Shown here: positions 40,974 to 52,400 of the stretch, piece by piece | How the letters are laid out: the number at the start of each line of letters is the position of its first letter | How positions within the stretch are numbered: the first letter of the stretch is position 1 | DNA from: an uncultured Pelagibacteraceae bacterium | Lineage (GTDB): Bacteria; Pseudomonadota; Alphaproteobacteria; Pelagibacterales; Pelagibacteraceae | Length of the DNA: 64,000 nt | Reading direction: 5' to 3' | Assembly (NCBI GenBank): GCA_902576115.1 | Contig: CACGUE010000005.1 | Span: 1 to 64,000 of the forward strand | Program-made: the position numbers and the translations under genes | The notes under the pieces: generated by a model | Told to the model about the DNA's origin: nothing | The model's database searches: none | What the model saw: the letters and a program-made list of their open reading frames with translations, nothing else

Positions 40974-41619
40974 CACTGAAACAACAGGCCTTTCGGTAAA
41001 AGATGGGCATAGAATAGTTGAAATTGGCTGTATAGAAATTGAAGATTTAATTCCGACTAAAAACGTTTTTCATTGTTATTTAAATCCTGAAAGAAAGGTC
41101 TCTGAAAGTGCATTAAAAGTCCATGGCTATACTGACCAGTTCTTAGCAAACAAAAAAAAATTTATTGATATAGCAGATGATTTTTTAAAATTTATAAAGG
41201 GGAAAAAAATAATAATTCATAACGCTGAATTTGATATTAGTCATCTAAATAATGAACTTTCATTGATAAAAAAAAATACAATTTCAAAAGAAAATATTAT
41301 TGACACTTTAGAGATTGCTAGAAATAAGTATCCAGGATCAGGAATAAGCTTGGATGCATTATGCAAAAGATTTAAAATCGATAATTCAAGAAGGAAAAAG
41401 CATTCTGCTTTAATTGATTGTGAATTACTTTCAAAAGTTTATATAAATTTAATAGATCAAAAAGAGCCTTTTTTCCAATTCAAAAAAGATATTAATTTGA
41501 ATGCACGAGAGAATTCTGATGAAATTAATTATTCAAAAAAAATAATTAAACCATCAACAAATGAACTAGAAAATCATAAGGAATTTTTAAAGAAAGAATT
41601 TAAAAAGAATTTTTTTTAA
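40954..41619 (+). CDS. dnaQ: DNA polymerase III epsilon subunit
   Basis: [47 protein letters not shown]. Confidence 0.95.
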   Translation: [221 protein letters not shown]

Positions 41620-42047
41620 TTTAATCTTTGTTGATAAAGCTTTTCAAAATCAATTTTTTTTTCAAGTTTCATATCTGGAAAACCTGCATCTTTTATTGAA
41701 TGTAAAAAAATTTTTTCTAGTCTAGGATAAATCTCATTTTGAAGTTCACAGAGAATAAGTTTCTCTAATTGATCTTTTTTTATTCCTTTGTCTTTTAATT
41801 TTATAACTGTTGCATAAGATATTTCAAAATACGATTTTCTTTTATTATTTTTTGTATCTTTATAGTTCAATTTAGTAATCACTTCGATTGTTTCATTTTT
41901 AATTGGGTTTGTTGTTATATTTAAACCTAGTGTATAGTTTGTTATGTTTTCTCTACTAAAAATAAATGTTTCAGCATTAGGAATCTCTATTGAGAGATCT
42001 TTAATATAATTAAGAATTATTTCATATTTTTTTGTCATTATCGTCAC
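41616..42047 (-). CDS. secB: Protein-export chaperone SecB
   Basis: YIKDLSIEIPNAETFIFS; YPRLEKIFLHSIKDAGFPDMKLEKKIDFEKLY. Confidence 0.88.
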   Translation of the reverse strand: MTIMTKKYEIILNYIKDLSIEIPNAETFIFSRENITNYTLGLNITTNPIKNETIEVITKLNYKDTKNNKRKSYFEISYATVIKLKDKGIKKDQLEKLILCELQNEIYPRLEKIFLHSIKDAGFPDMKLEKKIDFEKLYQQRLN

Positions 42048-42447
42048 TTATATCCTCATAATCTCCCTCGATGTATTTTTTTTTCTCCTCATTCTTTTTA
42101 ACTCTAGATTTTACAAACTTACTTAGTAAAATTTTTCTTGTAAAAGGTATAATCAATAACATCCCAACAAAGTCAGTGGCAAAACCAGGCAAAATCAATA
42201 GAAAAGCTGCAAACGCTAAAGTTGCACCTGATATAATTTCATAAACTGGAAGCTCATTTTTTACTAGCTGTCCGATTCCTGATTTTAAGGTATTAAATCC
42301 CTCAAATCTTGCGTACGCAACACCAACTATTGCAGTAAGTAGTATGAGTAAAACAGTATTAAATGCCCCAATTTGTGATCCAATTTTAATAAATAAATAA
42401 ATTTCAATAAGTGGAATACCTATAATTAAAATTAATACTGTGTTCAT
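42022..42447 (-). CDS. fxsA: FxsA family membrane protein
   Basis: GIPLIEIYLFIKIGSQIGAFNTVLLILLTAIVGVAYARFEGF; LLILPGFATDFVGMLLIIPFTR. Confidence 0.92.
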   Translation of the reverse strand: MNTVLILIIGIPLIEIYLFIKIGSQIGAFNTVLLILLTAIVGVAYARFEGFNTLKSGIGQLVKNELPVYEIISGATLAFAAFLLILPGFATDFVGMLLIIPFTRKILLSKFVKSRVKKNEEKKKYIEGDYEDISDDNDKKI

Positions 42448-42505
42448 TTGTCTATAATTTAATTAGCTGGTTGAAATTTTGTAACATAGTAAATATTATA
42501 CTTAT

Positions 42506-43093
42506 ATGAGTTATAGTTTCGAATATATAGATATCATTCTTCTTGCAATGATAGCAGGTTTTATTTTCCTAAGATTAAGAGGAATTTTAGGAAAAAAAAC
42601 AGGTTTTGAAGAGGATATAGAATCAGGCTTTGCTCATGAAGCACCGCCAGCAAAACCTGTTGTTGATTTGAATGCTAACACATTTGATGAAAATGCCAAA
42701 AAAGAATTCGTATCTGGAGCTAAGATTGCTTATGAGACGATAATAATAAATTTTGCAAATGGAACATTGAAGGATATCAAATCTCTCTTAGATAAAAGTG
42801 TCTATCAGCAATTCGAAGATGCAATTAAAGATAGACAATCTAAAAATCTTTCTTCTGAGACAACTTTTATTGGGATAAATTCTGCGGAGGTAAAACAACA
42901 TGAACAAAATAAAAATATGCTTGAAGTTACTGTCGAATTTGTGAGCGAGATAATTTCTTGTGTTAAAGATAAAGATAACAAAGTTATTTCTGGTGATCCA
43001 GAAAAAATCAAAAAAGTTTTGGATACATGGAAGTTCTCAAAAGATAGTAGATCTTCAAACCCCAACTGGTTATTAATAGATACCCAAGCTTGA
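42506..43093 (+). CDS. Tim44/TimA-domain protein
   Basis: N-terminal TM then FLRLRGILGKKTGFE; SGAKIAYETIIINFANGTLKDIKSLLDKSVYQQFEDAI. Confidence 0.88.
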   Translation: MSYSFEYIDIILLAMIAGFIFLRLRGILGKKTGFEEDIESGFAHEAPPAKPVVDLNANTFDENAKKEFVSGAKIAYETIIINFANGTLKDIKSLLDKSVYQQFEDAIKDRQSKNLSSETTFIGINSAEVKQHEQNKNMLEVTVEFVSEIISCVKDKDNKVISGDPEKIKKVLDTWKFSKDSRSSNPNWLLIDTQA

Positions 43094-43503
43094 CAAATAG
43101 GCTAACAGATAAAGATAAAAAAGATTGGCAAGATTTTTTAAATAGTTCTGAAAAACTACAGAGTAAAGACATAGATCAATCATATAAAAGAAAAATTTTG
43201 GAGAAATCTATTGATTTACATGGATACAAATTGGAAGAAGCAAATAAAGAAATCTCTAAATTTATTGAAAATTGTTATTTGAACGGGGTAAAAAAAATAA
43301 ACGTGATCACAGGTAAGGGGATGAGGTCAAAAAACCTAGATGATCCTTATCAATCTTCTGACCTAAGTATTCTAAAACATTCTATACCAGAATTTATTAA
43401 AAATAATTCTGAATTGATGAAAAAAATAATTAAAATTGATCTTGAATCTGTCAATAGTCCAGCAAAAGGGAGTTTCGAAATTTTACTAAAATCTACAAAA
43501 TAA
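43090..43503 (+). CDS. Smr-domain protein
   Basis: [41 protein letters not shown]. Confidence 0.9.
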   Translation: MTNRLTDKDKKDWQDFLNSSEKLQSKDIDQSYKRKILEKSIDLHGYKLEEANKEISKFIENCYLNGVKKINVITGKGMRSKNLDDPYQSSDLSILKHSIPEFIKNNSELMKKIIKIDLESVNSPAKGSFEILLKSTK

Positions 43504-44860
43504 ATTTTGATAAGTCAGTATCTTTAACAAGTTCTCCAATGTTGTCTTTAATGTATTTGCCATCAACTGTTATTTTTTCACCAGCTCTATCTGTTGCTGT
43601 AAAGCTAATTTCGTCTAATACACGCTCAATAATAGTATGCAATCTTCTCGCACCTATATTTTCTACGGAAGAATTGACTTCACTTGCAATATGAGCAATT
43701 GTATTAATTCCATCTTCTGTAAATTCTAAATCTACGTTTTCAGTTTTTAAAAGGGCTTTATATTGTTTTATTAAACTGTTATCAGGCTCTTTCAAAATTT
43801 TGATGAAATCGTTGCTATTTAGTGCATCTAATTCAACTCTTATGGGTAGTCTTCCTTGTAATTCAGGCAAAAGATCAGATGGTTTTGCTAGCTGAAAAGC
43901 ACCCGAAGCAATAAATAAAATATGGTCAGTTTTAACAGGTCCATATTTTGTACTAACTGTTGTGCCCTCTATCAGTGGTAATAAATCTCTCTGAACACCT
44001 TCTCTTGATACATCTCCACCAACTCGGTCTGTTCTGGCAGAAATTTTATCAATCTCGTCTAAGAAAACTATTCCATTATTTTCTGTTGAGTCTTTTGCTG
44101 ATTTTATAATTTTATCTTGTTCAATAAGTTTGTCTGATTCTTCATTTATTAAAATTTCATGAGACTCTTTTACTGACATTTTCTTTTTCTTTGGCTTCTG
44201 TCCCATAGATTTTCCTAGCATGTCAGATATATTTATCATTCCAACATTTGCACCAGGCATTCCAGGTATCTCGAAAGATGGCATTTGATTAGTTTCGCTA
44301 ACAGCTATTTCAATTTCATTATCATCCAAATCTCCATCTCTTAATCTTTTTCTAAAACTTTCTCTTGTTGCAACACTAGCTTTATTTCCAACTAAAGCGT
44401 CTAAAACTCTATCTTCTGCTAATTTTTGAGCTTGAGCGTGAACTTCTTTTCGTTTCTTCACTTTTTCCATTGCAATTGCAATTTCTAAAAGATCCCTTAC
44501 AATTTGCTCCACATCACGTCCCACATATCCAACTTCCGTAAATCTCGTTGCCTCTACTTTTACGAATGGTGCTTCTGCTAATTTAGAAAGTCTTCTAGAA
44601 ATTTCAGTTTTACCAACACCAGTAGGTCCTATCATTAAGATATTTTTTGGAAGAACTTCATCTTTCATATCATCTTCTAAAGCCTGTCTTCTCCATCTAT
44701 TTCTTAAAGCTATTGCAACAGCTCTTTTAGCTTTATTCTGCCCAACGACAAATCTATCTAATTCTGACACTATTTCTCTAGGTGATAATGAATTTGTTAT
44801 GGTAGTCTTCTCTTTTGTAACTTTGCCTTTTGGAAATGATGTAACGTTTGATTTTTCCAT
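43493..44860 (-). CDS. hslU: ATP-dependent protease ATPase subunit HslU
   Basis: [51 protein letters not shown]. Confidence 0.98.
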   Translation of the reverse strand: MEKSNVTSFPKGKVTKEKTTITNSLSPREIVSELDRFVVGQNKAKRAVAIALRNRWRRQALEDDMKDEVLPKNILMIGPTGVGKTEISRRLSKLAEAPFVKVEATRFTEVGYVGRDVEQIVRDLLEIAIAMEKVKKRKEVHAQAQKLAEDRVLDALVGNKASVATRESFRKRLRDGDLDDNEIEIAVSETNQMPSFEIPGMPGANVGMINISDMLGKSMGQKPKKKKMSVKESHEILINEESDKLIEQDKIIKSAKDSTENNGIVFLDEIDKISARTDRVGGDVSREGVQRDLLPLIEGTTVSTKYGPVKTDHILFIASGAFQLAKPSDLLPELQGRLPIRVELDALNSNDFIKILKEPDNSLIKQYKALLKTENVDLEFTEDGINTIAHIASEVNSSVENIGARRLHTIIERVLDEISFTATDRAGEKITVDGKYIKDNIGELVKDTDLSKFIL

Positions 44861-45375
44861 TATATTTTTTCTACACTCAAATTATCATTAGTAAATACAC
44901 AAATATCAGATGCAACTTTAATAGCTTTTTTTGCAATTTCTTCTGCAGACATATCAGTATCTATTAATACCTTTGCAGCTGCTAAAGCATAATTTCCTCC
45001 AGAGCCGATTCCTATAACATCACCCTCAGGTTCAAGAACATCTCCAGTTCCTGAAATTATAAAACTTTTTTCTTTATCACCTATAGCCATTAAAGCTTCT
45101 AATCTTCTTAAATATTTATCAGTGCGCCAATCTTTTGCTAATTCTACAGCAGCTCTAGTTAGGTTTCCTGCATGCTTTTCAAGCTTTGACTCTAGTCTCT
45201 CAAATAATGTAAGCGCGTCTGCAGTAGATCCTGCAAATCCTGCGATCACATTTCTTTTCTCAATTTTACGAACCTTGTTAGCAGTTTTCTTAATTACAGT
45301 ATTACCCATACTAACTTGACCGTCACTGGCCACAACTACGTCATTATTTTTTCTTACAAGTACAATTGTTGTCAT
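44860..45375 (-). CDS. hslV: ATP-dependent protease subunit HslV
   Basis: [50 protein letters not shown]. Confidence 0.98.
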   Translation of the reverse strand: MTTIVLVRKNNDVVVASDGQVSMGNTVIKKTANKVRKIEKRNVIAGFAGSTADALTLFERLESKLEKHAGNLTRAAVELAKDWRTDKYLRRLEALMAIGDKEKSFIISGTGDVLEPEGDVIGIGSGGNYALAAAKVLIDTDMSAEEIAKKAIKVASDICVFTNDNLSVEKI

Positions 45376-45465
45376 GGACTATAGATGGATATGAATTTCA
45401 ATAGTTCAAGCCCAGGTTTAGTATTATTGATATAATCAAAAATACCTATATACCTAATTTAAATT

Positions 45466-46056
45466 ATGAAAAGAAAAGCAAAAATAGCCAGAAAAACAAA
45501 AGAAACCAATATCAGTGTTGATCTTAATATTGATGGTAAAGGTAAGTACAAAGTTGACACAGGGATAGGTTTTCTAGATCACATGCTCGAGCAATTATCT
45601 AAACACTCATCAATGGATTTAACTGTTAAAGCTAAAGGCGATACACACATTGATCTTCACCACACAACTGAAGACACTGGAATCGCTATTGGAGAATGCT
45701 TGAAGAAAGCCTCAAAAAAATTTGTAGGTATTAAAAGATATGCTCATATCTTATTACCAATGGATGAAACATTAACACGAGTTGCAATAGACGTTTCGAA
45801 CAGACCTTATTTGATCTGGAATGTAAAATTAAAAGTTGAAAAACTTGGAGAGATGGACACAGAATTATTTAAAGAATGGTTCCAAGCATTCTCTCAAGCT
45901 GCAGGAATTACATTGCACGTTGAAAATATTTACGGTGATAATAGTCACCACATTATAGAGTCTTGTTATAAAGGACTAGCCAGAACTTTAAGAGCTGCAT
46001 TAGAATTGGATGCAAGAAACAAAAGTACAATTCCTTCGACAAAGGGCTCTTTATAA
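45466..46056 (+). CDS. hisB: Imidazoleglycerol-phosphate dehydratase
   Basis: [47 protein letters not shown]. Confidence 0.97.
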   Translation: MKRKAKIARKTKETNISVDLNIDGKGKYKVDTGIGFLDHMLEQLSKHSSMDLTVKAKGDTHIDLHHTTEDTGIAIGECLKKASKKFVGIKRYAHILLPMDETLTRVAIDVSNRPYLIWNVKLKVEKLGEMDTELFKEWFQAFSQAAGITLHVENIYGDNSHHIIESCYKGLARTLRAALELDARNKSTIPSTKGSL

Positions 46057-46061
46057 GATTA

Positions 46062-46688
46062 ATGGACGTCACAATTGTTGACTATAAATCGGGTAATATT
46101 AGCTCTGTAATTAACTCCTTTAAGGAAGTTGCTAAAGATAAAGTTAATATCGAAGTAACTTCAGATTTAAATAAAATTAAATCAAGCGATAAAGTAGTTT
46201 TACCAGGGCAGGGCTCATTTAAGAGCTGCATAGATGGTTTAAATAGCATAAATGGTTTGATTGATACTTTAAGTGAGTTTACGTTATATACTAAAAAACC
46301 ACTTCTTGGTATTTGTGTAGGCCTTCAAATGTTTGCAGATGTTGGATATGAAGAAGTTGAAACCAAAGGTTTAGGATGGATTTCAGGAAAAGTATCTAAA
46401 ATTGATAATCAAAATGGAAAATATAAACTTCCACATATTGGTTGGAACCAAATAAATATTGTTAAGGAAAGTAAAATTTTTAAAGATATAGAAAATAACT
46501 CACATATGTATTTCGTCCACAGCTATGAATTTATTCCAAATGATAATTCAGTCACCGCTGCTACAACTGATTATTCATCAAATATTGTGTGTGCTATTGA
46601 AAAAGAAAATATATTTGGAACACAGTTCCACCCGGAGAAAAGTGATAAAACTGGTCTTAAAATAATTGATAATTTTATAAATTTATAG
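46062..46688 (+). CDS. hisH: Imidazole glycerol phosphate synthase subunit HisH
   Basis: VTIVDYKSGNISSVINSF; PLLGICVGLQMF; FGTQFHPEKS. Confidence 0.96.
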   Translation: MDVTIVDYKSGNISSVINSFKEVAKDKVNIEVTSDLNKIKSSDKVVLPGQGSFKSCIDGLNSINGLIDTLSEFTLYTKKPLLGICVGLQMFADVGYEEVETKGLGWISGKVSKIDNQNGKYKLPHIGWNQINIVKESKIFKDIENNSHMYFVHSYEFIPNDNSVTAATTDYSSNIVCAIEKENIFGTQFHPEKSDKTGLKIIDNFINL

Positions 46689-46691
46689 AAC

Positions 46692-47630
46692 ATGAAATTA
46701 ATTAATTATATTATTTTTGTGACAATTCTAATTATTGGTAGTGCAAATTCTAAAAATATTAATATTCAAGATATTAACTTTGATGTTCCTCAAAGCCATA
46801 TTTACATTGAGTATACGAATGATGAAGTTGAAGATTTTTTCCAGGAGTTTATGAATTCAGTAAATATCAAAATGTATCTTATGGGGCCTAAAAAATATGT
46901 TGATTTAGAAAGAGCTATTTTAAATGGTGAAGATGTCATGAATAATCAATATGCAAAATCAATCATGAAAAAAATGGAAAAAAAGAATTTTAAAGATGAG
47001 GTCCAAGCCTCTAAGTGGGTAATGTCAGAAGTAAAAAAGATAATGAAAAAAGAGAAAATTGACTTTATATCTTATGTGATATTTTCAGACCAAAATTTAA
47101 AAAAAACTTTTTCAGACAACGATTTTTCAGGAATTATAGATGAATTAAATCAGATGAATTCTTCTGAATTGGCTGAACAAACAAAAGAGATTAGAAAAAT
47201 GATTACAAGCTTATCTGGTAATAATAAAAGTATTCCAATTAATGAAGATATGACAATAAATTTATCAAAATTTAAAATATCAAAAAATAAAAATAATCAA
47301 TTATATTTAAGATCTGCTGGTGATTTTATTTACATATTCGGTCCTATGAGATTAGATATAGATTTAAATCTTTTTTTAACAGAGCATAATGATAAGGCAA
47401 TTATGTTAATTTCAGCTTGTTATGTAAATTGCTCAAAATTTAATTCTAAATTTGATAAAATGAAAAAAAACTCTTTCAATGATATTAAAATCAATAAAGT
47501 AAATATAAATAATAGTAATGATATAAATTCTAATATTGTTGAGCAGTTAGAGCAGTTAAATAGTTTATATAAATCGGGTGTCCTAACCAAAGAGGAATTT
47601 GAAAAAGCAAAGAAAAAAATCCTAAATTGA
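46692..47630 (+). CDS. Secreted protein of unknown function with C-terminal SHOCT-like motif
   Basis: Signal peptide MKLINYIIFVTILIIGSANS; C-term QLEQLNSLYKSGVLTKEEFEKAKKKIL is SHOCT-like; lies between hisH and hisA. Confidence 0.7.
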   Translation: MKLINYIIFVTILIIGSANSKNINIQDINFDVPQSHIYIEYTNDEVEDFFQEFMNSVNIKMYLMGPKKYVDLERAILNGEDVMNNQYAKSIMKKMEKKNFKDEVQASKWVMSEVKKIMKKEKIDFISYVIFSDQNLKKTFSDNDFSGIIDELNQMNSSELAEQTKEIRKMITSLSGNNKSIPINEDMTINLSKFKISKNKNNQLYLRSAGDFIYIFGPMRLDIDLNLFLTEHNDKAIMLISACYVNCSKFNSKFDKMKKNSFNDIKINKVNINNSNDINSNIVEQLEQLNSLYKSGVLTKEEFEKAKKKILN

Positions 47631-47631
47631 A

Positions 47632-48351
47632 ATGAAAATTTTTCCAGCAATAGACATTAAAGATAAAAAATGTGTTAGATTAATCAAAGGAGATTTTGAA
47701 AATAAAACTGAATATGAAATGTCTCCTGTAGAGCAAGCTGGAAAATATAAACAAAATGGATTTAAAAATTTACACATTGTTGATCTGGACGGTGCATTAA
47801 CCGGCGAGCCAATTAATATTGATATTATTCAAGATATTATTGGAAAATTCGACCTCAAAATAGAAATAGGAGGCGGAGTAAGAAATTTTGAAACTATTCA
47901 AAAATATATTGATGCTGGTGTTGAAAAAGTAATTTTGGGAAGTGCTGCTATAAAAGATAGAAGATTTTTAGAAGATGCTTGTAATAAATTTCAAAACCAA
48001 GTTGCATTAGGTTTAGATGCAAAAGATGGACATCTTGCGATTTCAGGATGGACTGAAGAGTCTGACAAACTAACAACTGAATATTTAAAGAAGGTAAATG
48101 ATTATGGAGTTAGCAGGATTATTTATACAGATATTAATAGAGACGGAACAAAGCAAAGTCCAAATTTTGAAGAAACACAAAAAATCGCGAATATTTCTAA
48201 TTGTCCGGTAGTTATATCTGGTGGTGTTTCATCAATTACAGATATTAAAAAGGCTAAAAATTTAAATAATATTGAAGGTGTTATAGTTGGAAAAGCTATA
48301 TACGATGGAGATATAAAGTTAGATGAACTCGTAAAAGAAATAGATGCTTAA
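47632..48351 (+). CDS. hisA: Phosphoribosylformimino-5-aminoimidazole carboxamide ribotide isomerase
   Basis: [33 protein letters not shown]. Confidence 0.97.
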   Translation: MKIFPAIDIKDKKCVRLIKGDFENKTEYEMSPVEQAGKYKQNGFKNLHIVDLDGALTGEPINIDIIQDIIGKFDLKIEIGGGVRNFETIQKYIDAGVEKVILGSAAIKDRRFLEDACNKFQNQVALGLDAKDGHLAISGWTEESDKLTTEYLKKVNDYGVSRIIYTDINRDGTKQSPNFEETQKIANISNCPVVISGGVSSITDIKKAKNLNNIEGVIVGKAIYDGDIKLDELVKEIDA

Positions 48352-49096
48352 AAATAGAATTATTCCTTGTTTAGACGTTAAAAATGGTCGTGTTGTAAAA
48401 GGAATCAACTTTGTTGACCTAAAAGATGCAGGAGATCCTGTTGAACAAGCAAAAATTTATAGTGATGGTGGTGCTGATGAGATTTGCTTTTTAGATATTA
48501 CTGCTTCAAATGAAAATAGAGATACCATTTATGAAGTGGTAGAAAAAACTTCTAAGAAATGTTTTGTGCCCTTAACAGTTGGTGGGGGAGTTAGAAGTGT
48601 TGATGACATAAATAAATTACTTAATTGCGGAGCTGATAAAGTTTCCATAAACACAGCAGCTGTTCAAAATGCAAAAGTTGTTGAAGATAGTTCTAGAAAA
48701 TTTGGCTCTCAGTGCATTGTTGTTGCAATTGATGCAAAAAGAAAAGATGATGGATGGGAAATCTTTACTCATGGGGGAAGAAATCCAACTGGCATAAATG
48801 CATTAGAATTTGCTTCTAAAATGGAAAAATGTGGTGCTGGAGAGTTATTAGTGACCTCTATGGATAAAGATGGAACTCAATCTGGATACGATATTGAATT
48901 AATGCAAAAGATATCATCCATGGTCAATATTCCAGTTATTGCATCAGGTGGAGTTGGAACTTTAGATCACTTAGTAGATGGAATAAAATCAGGAGCTAGT
49001 GCTGTTTTAGCTGCATCTATATTCCATTATGGTACTTATTCAGTAAATGAAGCTAAGCAATATTTGGCTTCAAAAGATATACCTGTTAGGATTTAG
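48344..49096 (+). CDS. hisF: Imidazole glycerol phosphate synthase subunit HisF
   Basis: [51 protein letters not shown]. Confidence 0.98.
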   Translation: MLKNRIIPCLDVKNGRVVKGINFVDLKDAGDPVEQAKIYSDGGADEICFLDITASNENRDTIYEVVEKTSKKCFVPLTVGGGVRSVDDINKLLNCGADKVSINTAAVQNAKVVEDSSRKFGSQCIVVAIDAKRKDDGWEIFTHGGRNPTGINALEFASKMEKCGAGELLVTSMDKDGTQSGYDIELMQKISSMVNIPVIASGGVGTLDHLVDGIKSGASAVLAASIFHYGTYSVNEAKQYLASKDIPVRI

Positions 49097-49097
49097 A

Positions 49098-49370
49098 ATG
49101 TTAAAGATATTAGAAGATCTCGTTACCCTTGCAAGAGAGCGAAAAAATAATCCTGTTGAAGGTTCATACACTAATAAGCTTTTAGAAGATAAATCTTTAG
49201 CAAAAGAAAAAGTCCTAGAAGAAATTAATGAACTTATAGAAGCTGTAGAACAAGACTCAAATAAAATCCATGAAGCAGCAGATGTTTTGTATCATTTAAT
49301 CATGTACCTTGAAAAAAGTGACATAAAAATTGAAGAAGTGATGGATGAATTAAAATCTAGAAAAAATTAG
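49098..49370 (+). CDS. hisE: Phosphoribosyl-ATP pyrophosphatase
   Basis: ATG at 49098 (MLKILEDLVTLARERKNNPVEGSYTNKLL...EAADVLYHLIMYL); longer ORF start at 49047 overlaps hisF and is unlikely. Confidence 0.94.
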   Translation: MLKILEDLVTLARERKNNPVEGSYTNKLLEDKSLAKEKVLEEINELIEAVEQDSNKIHEAADVLYHLIMYLEKSDIKIEEVMDELKSRKN

Positions 49371-49460
49371 ATATCAATTCATAAAAAACCATTATTCACA
49401 CAACCTAAAACTTTTTTTTATCTCAAAAATACTAAGCTTGGTGAAAAGTTTTTTTTAATT

Positions 49461-52400
49461 TTACTTAATATCTTCTTTTGAAATTTTACACGTTTCAATT
49501 ATTAGATTATTAAGCATTGAATCTCTTTTTCTAATATTATTTTCATTTTTGTAAATAGAGTCTCTTTTTTTTGAGTGCTTCTCAATCTCATTAAAAAGAA
49601 TCTTTTGGTCTTTGTTTGGTATGGGTAACTCCAAATTGTAAATTAGAGAAGGTTTAATGGTTGGATACCCTTGGTCAGCCTCTTTTAAATTGCTGGTCTT
49701 AAAATATTTCAAAAAATCATAAATAAACATTCTTATTTTTTCATCATTAATATAAATTCCCGTTAGATGTTGAACAACATAAGAATCGTTTTTTAAAATC
49801 CCTATATTGTTAGTATTAATTGCCTGTCCACTTGTAGGAAACAATATAGTGCCTGATTTAAATTTTTTTAAATTATATTTTTTTAAAGCTATGTCGGTTA
49901 AACAATCATCATTCTTAGTTTTAATAAAGCCATTATCATCAATATTATTAAGGTCTTTTGCTCTCACGAATTGATATTTTCCGTTAATAAAATATTCATC
50001 TTCAGGAGCTGAACTTCCTTTCTCAATTTCAATTTTTAAATTATTTATTTTACTATTATTTAGATTTTTAATTTTTATTTTTTCATAACTTGAAATTATA
50101 TTGATTGGCTCCTTTATTATCAATTTATAGTCAAAATCTAAAGTGTCAAATTTTATTAAATCAGATATTTTTTTTATTTTTAGATAATTTTTAATATTAG
50201 GATTTATATTCTTATAATTTTTATTATTTTCAAATTTATTCAAAATATAAGAATTAATTTTACTTTTATCTAAAAGATCTTCTTCATTGAATAGGCCATT
50301 GAAAAGTTTTCCATTTTTTTTGTAAATTTTGATACCTTCTTGGCCTCGTCTTTTTCTAAATTCGTAACCTAATAATCTCTTAGTTTTTTTATGATCTCCT
50401 AAGTCAGTATCAACAATTATTATGTCTTTATCTTTAATCCAATTAAAACATTGAATTTTATCATTTTCATTCTTTTTGATTTTATCAATTTTTTCTTGTC
50501 CACTCAGTTTATCGAAATTTTCATATTCTTTATAAAAAGCAAATATATCTAAATTATCAGGATCAATTTTTTGTAAAATATTTTGAAATTCTTTAGAATT
50601 TTTAATATTTGGATAAAATTCTTGTATATAATCTTTTGGATCTGTCGATAAAGAAATTTCTTTTTTTGACATAAACAATACACATGTTGATTGAGTAGAT
50701 TCCATAAAAGCTTCTGAGTTAAGCATCACAATTGATTGTAAATCAAAATTTTCTAATAAAATTCTTCTTGTTTCTTTATGTAAAGGACTATCGTTAATAA
50801 AAATTGAAGTTGGTATTATAATTCCTGCAACACCATATTTTGAAATTAATTGTTTTGTTCTTTCAATAAACAAACATTCAATTTCTTTGCTTTTATCAGA
50901 CAGAAATTTAAATAGATTAAAATCTTTTTTAGCATGAGGAAGAGAATTTTGAAATGATTGAACTGAAAATGGAGGGTTGGCGACTATTATATCAAAGTTT
51001 GAATTGTCTTGACTTTCCTCATTATTTTTTAATTTTTTCTTATAGACTTTTGATTTAAAAAAACTATCGAGACCATCGCAAGGAAAAATATTTGCGTCAC
51101 CGTCACCATTTAAAAAAGAGCTTATCTTAGTAGTTTTTGCTAACCTATAGTCCTTCTCTATACCATAAACATATTCTTTTGCCCAAAGATAATTATTTTT
51201 GTGTGAAACAAATTCGTCTCTTCCTCTTCGTCCACTTTTGATTATTTCAGCGTCAAATTTTGAAAAATACATATTAATTTCATCCATTATTTCTGTCAAA
51301 AAATGACCAGCTCCTGAGGAATAATCTATTACATAAGGAAAAAAATATATTTCTTCTTTTTCATTTTTTTTTTCAATTAATTTTTCTATAGGCAATGATT
51401 TGCAAATAAATCTTGCTAAAACAGTTGGAGTAAAAAATTGTCCTGCTTCTTGTTTTACACCATGGTTTAATAAACTTTCAAAAAAATCACCAACGTATTG
51501 ATGTTTTGAGCTGTAGTTAATTTGAAATTCTTGCAATAATTGCACAACTTGTTTTACAATATCAAAATTTTCAATAAAAGTTTCATCATTATAAACATCT
51601 TTAAAGTTAAAATTATTACTTAATTTAATTTTTATATCATCATAATCATTAGAGAATTTAAAAGTAGATACATCTATGTAATCTTTTAAACCCTTTGAGT
51701 ATAGTTCTTCCAATCTTAGTAAGAAAGATTTAGGATCATCGGTATCAGATTTCCATTGAAAATCTAAATCAGAGTCTTTACTTGCTGATTTTTTGTCTTC
51801 ATCTACAATTTTACAAATAAACAAGTTAAATATTTTGTTAAAAGCGTTTGATTTATCAGATATTACATTTCTTCTTAAAATTTCTGCAAACAAGTTGAAA
51901 ATGAACCCACCCTCAGTCTCATTTAAATTTTTTAAATCATTATATGTTAAATTTCCTTTATCACTTGAATACGGTTTAGCATTGTCTTCAAGTAATCCTT
52001 TTTTTTCAAAACTTTTATCCCAATCTTTGAAAGAGTCTTCATGGGATAATTTTTTCCACTCCTTTTTAACTCTAATAAAATCATAATTTCTAACAAGTTT
52101 ATCTTCTTTTAGTTTTGAGGTATAAAGTGATACAACTTTAACGTCAGGCTCTTGCCTCAAGTAGCTGAAGCTTTGGTCACCATCTTTTATTGTTAGCTCT
52201 TTTGCGCGAATATACTCTTTGCCAAAAGTTTTACACTCTATTATTAAATATGTTTTATTATTCTTTTTTACTAAAACATCACAATAGGACTTATATTGTC
52301 TTCCAAATTTATATTGTTTTTCAATCTCTATATCTTCAGGATTATAACCAATTTTAAGTAATTGGTTGATGCATTCTAAAACCACTAAATATTCATCTTT

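Noticed and set aside
49047-49097. N-terminal extension of hisE
   Set aside because: Overlaps hisF out of frame; HisE homology begins at ATG 49098.
49405-49455. Possible terminator after hisE (AAAACTTTTTTTT ... AAAAGTTTTTTTT)
   Set aside because: The two T-rich blocks are near-direct repeats and do not form a convincing hairpin.
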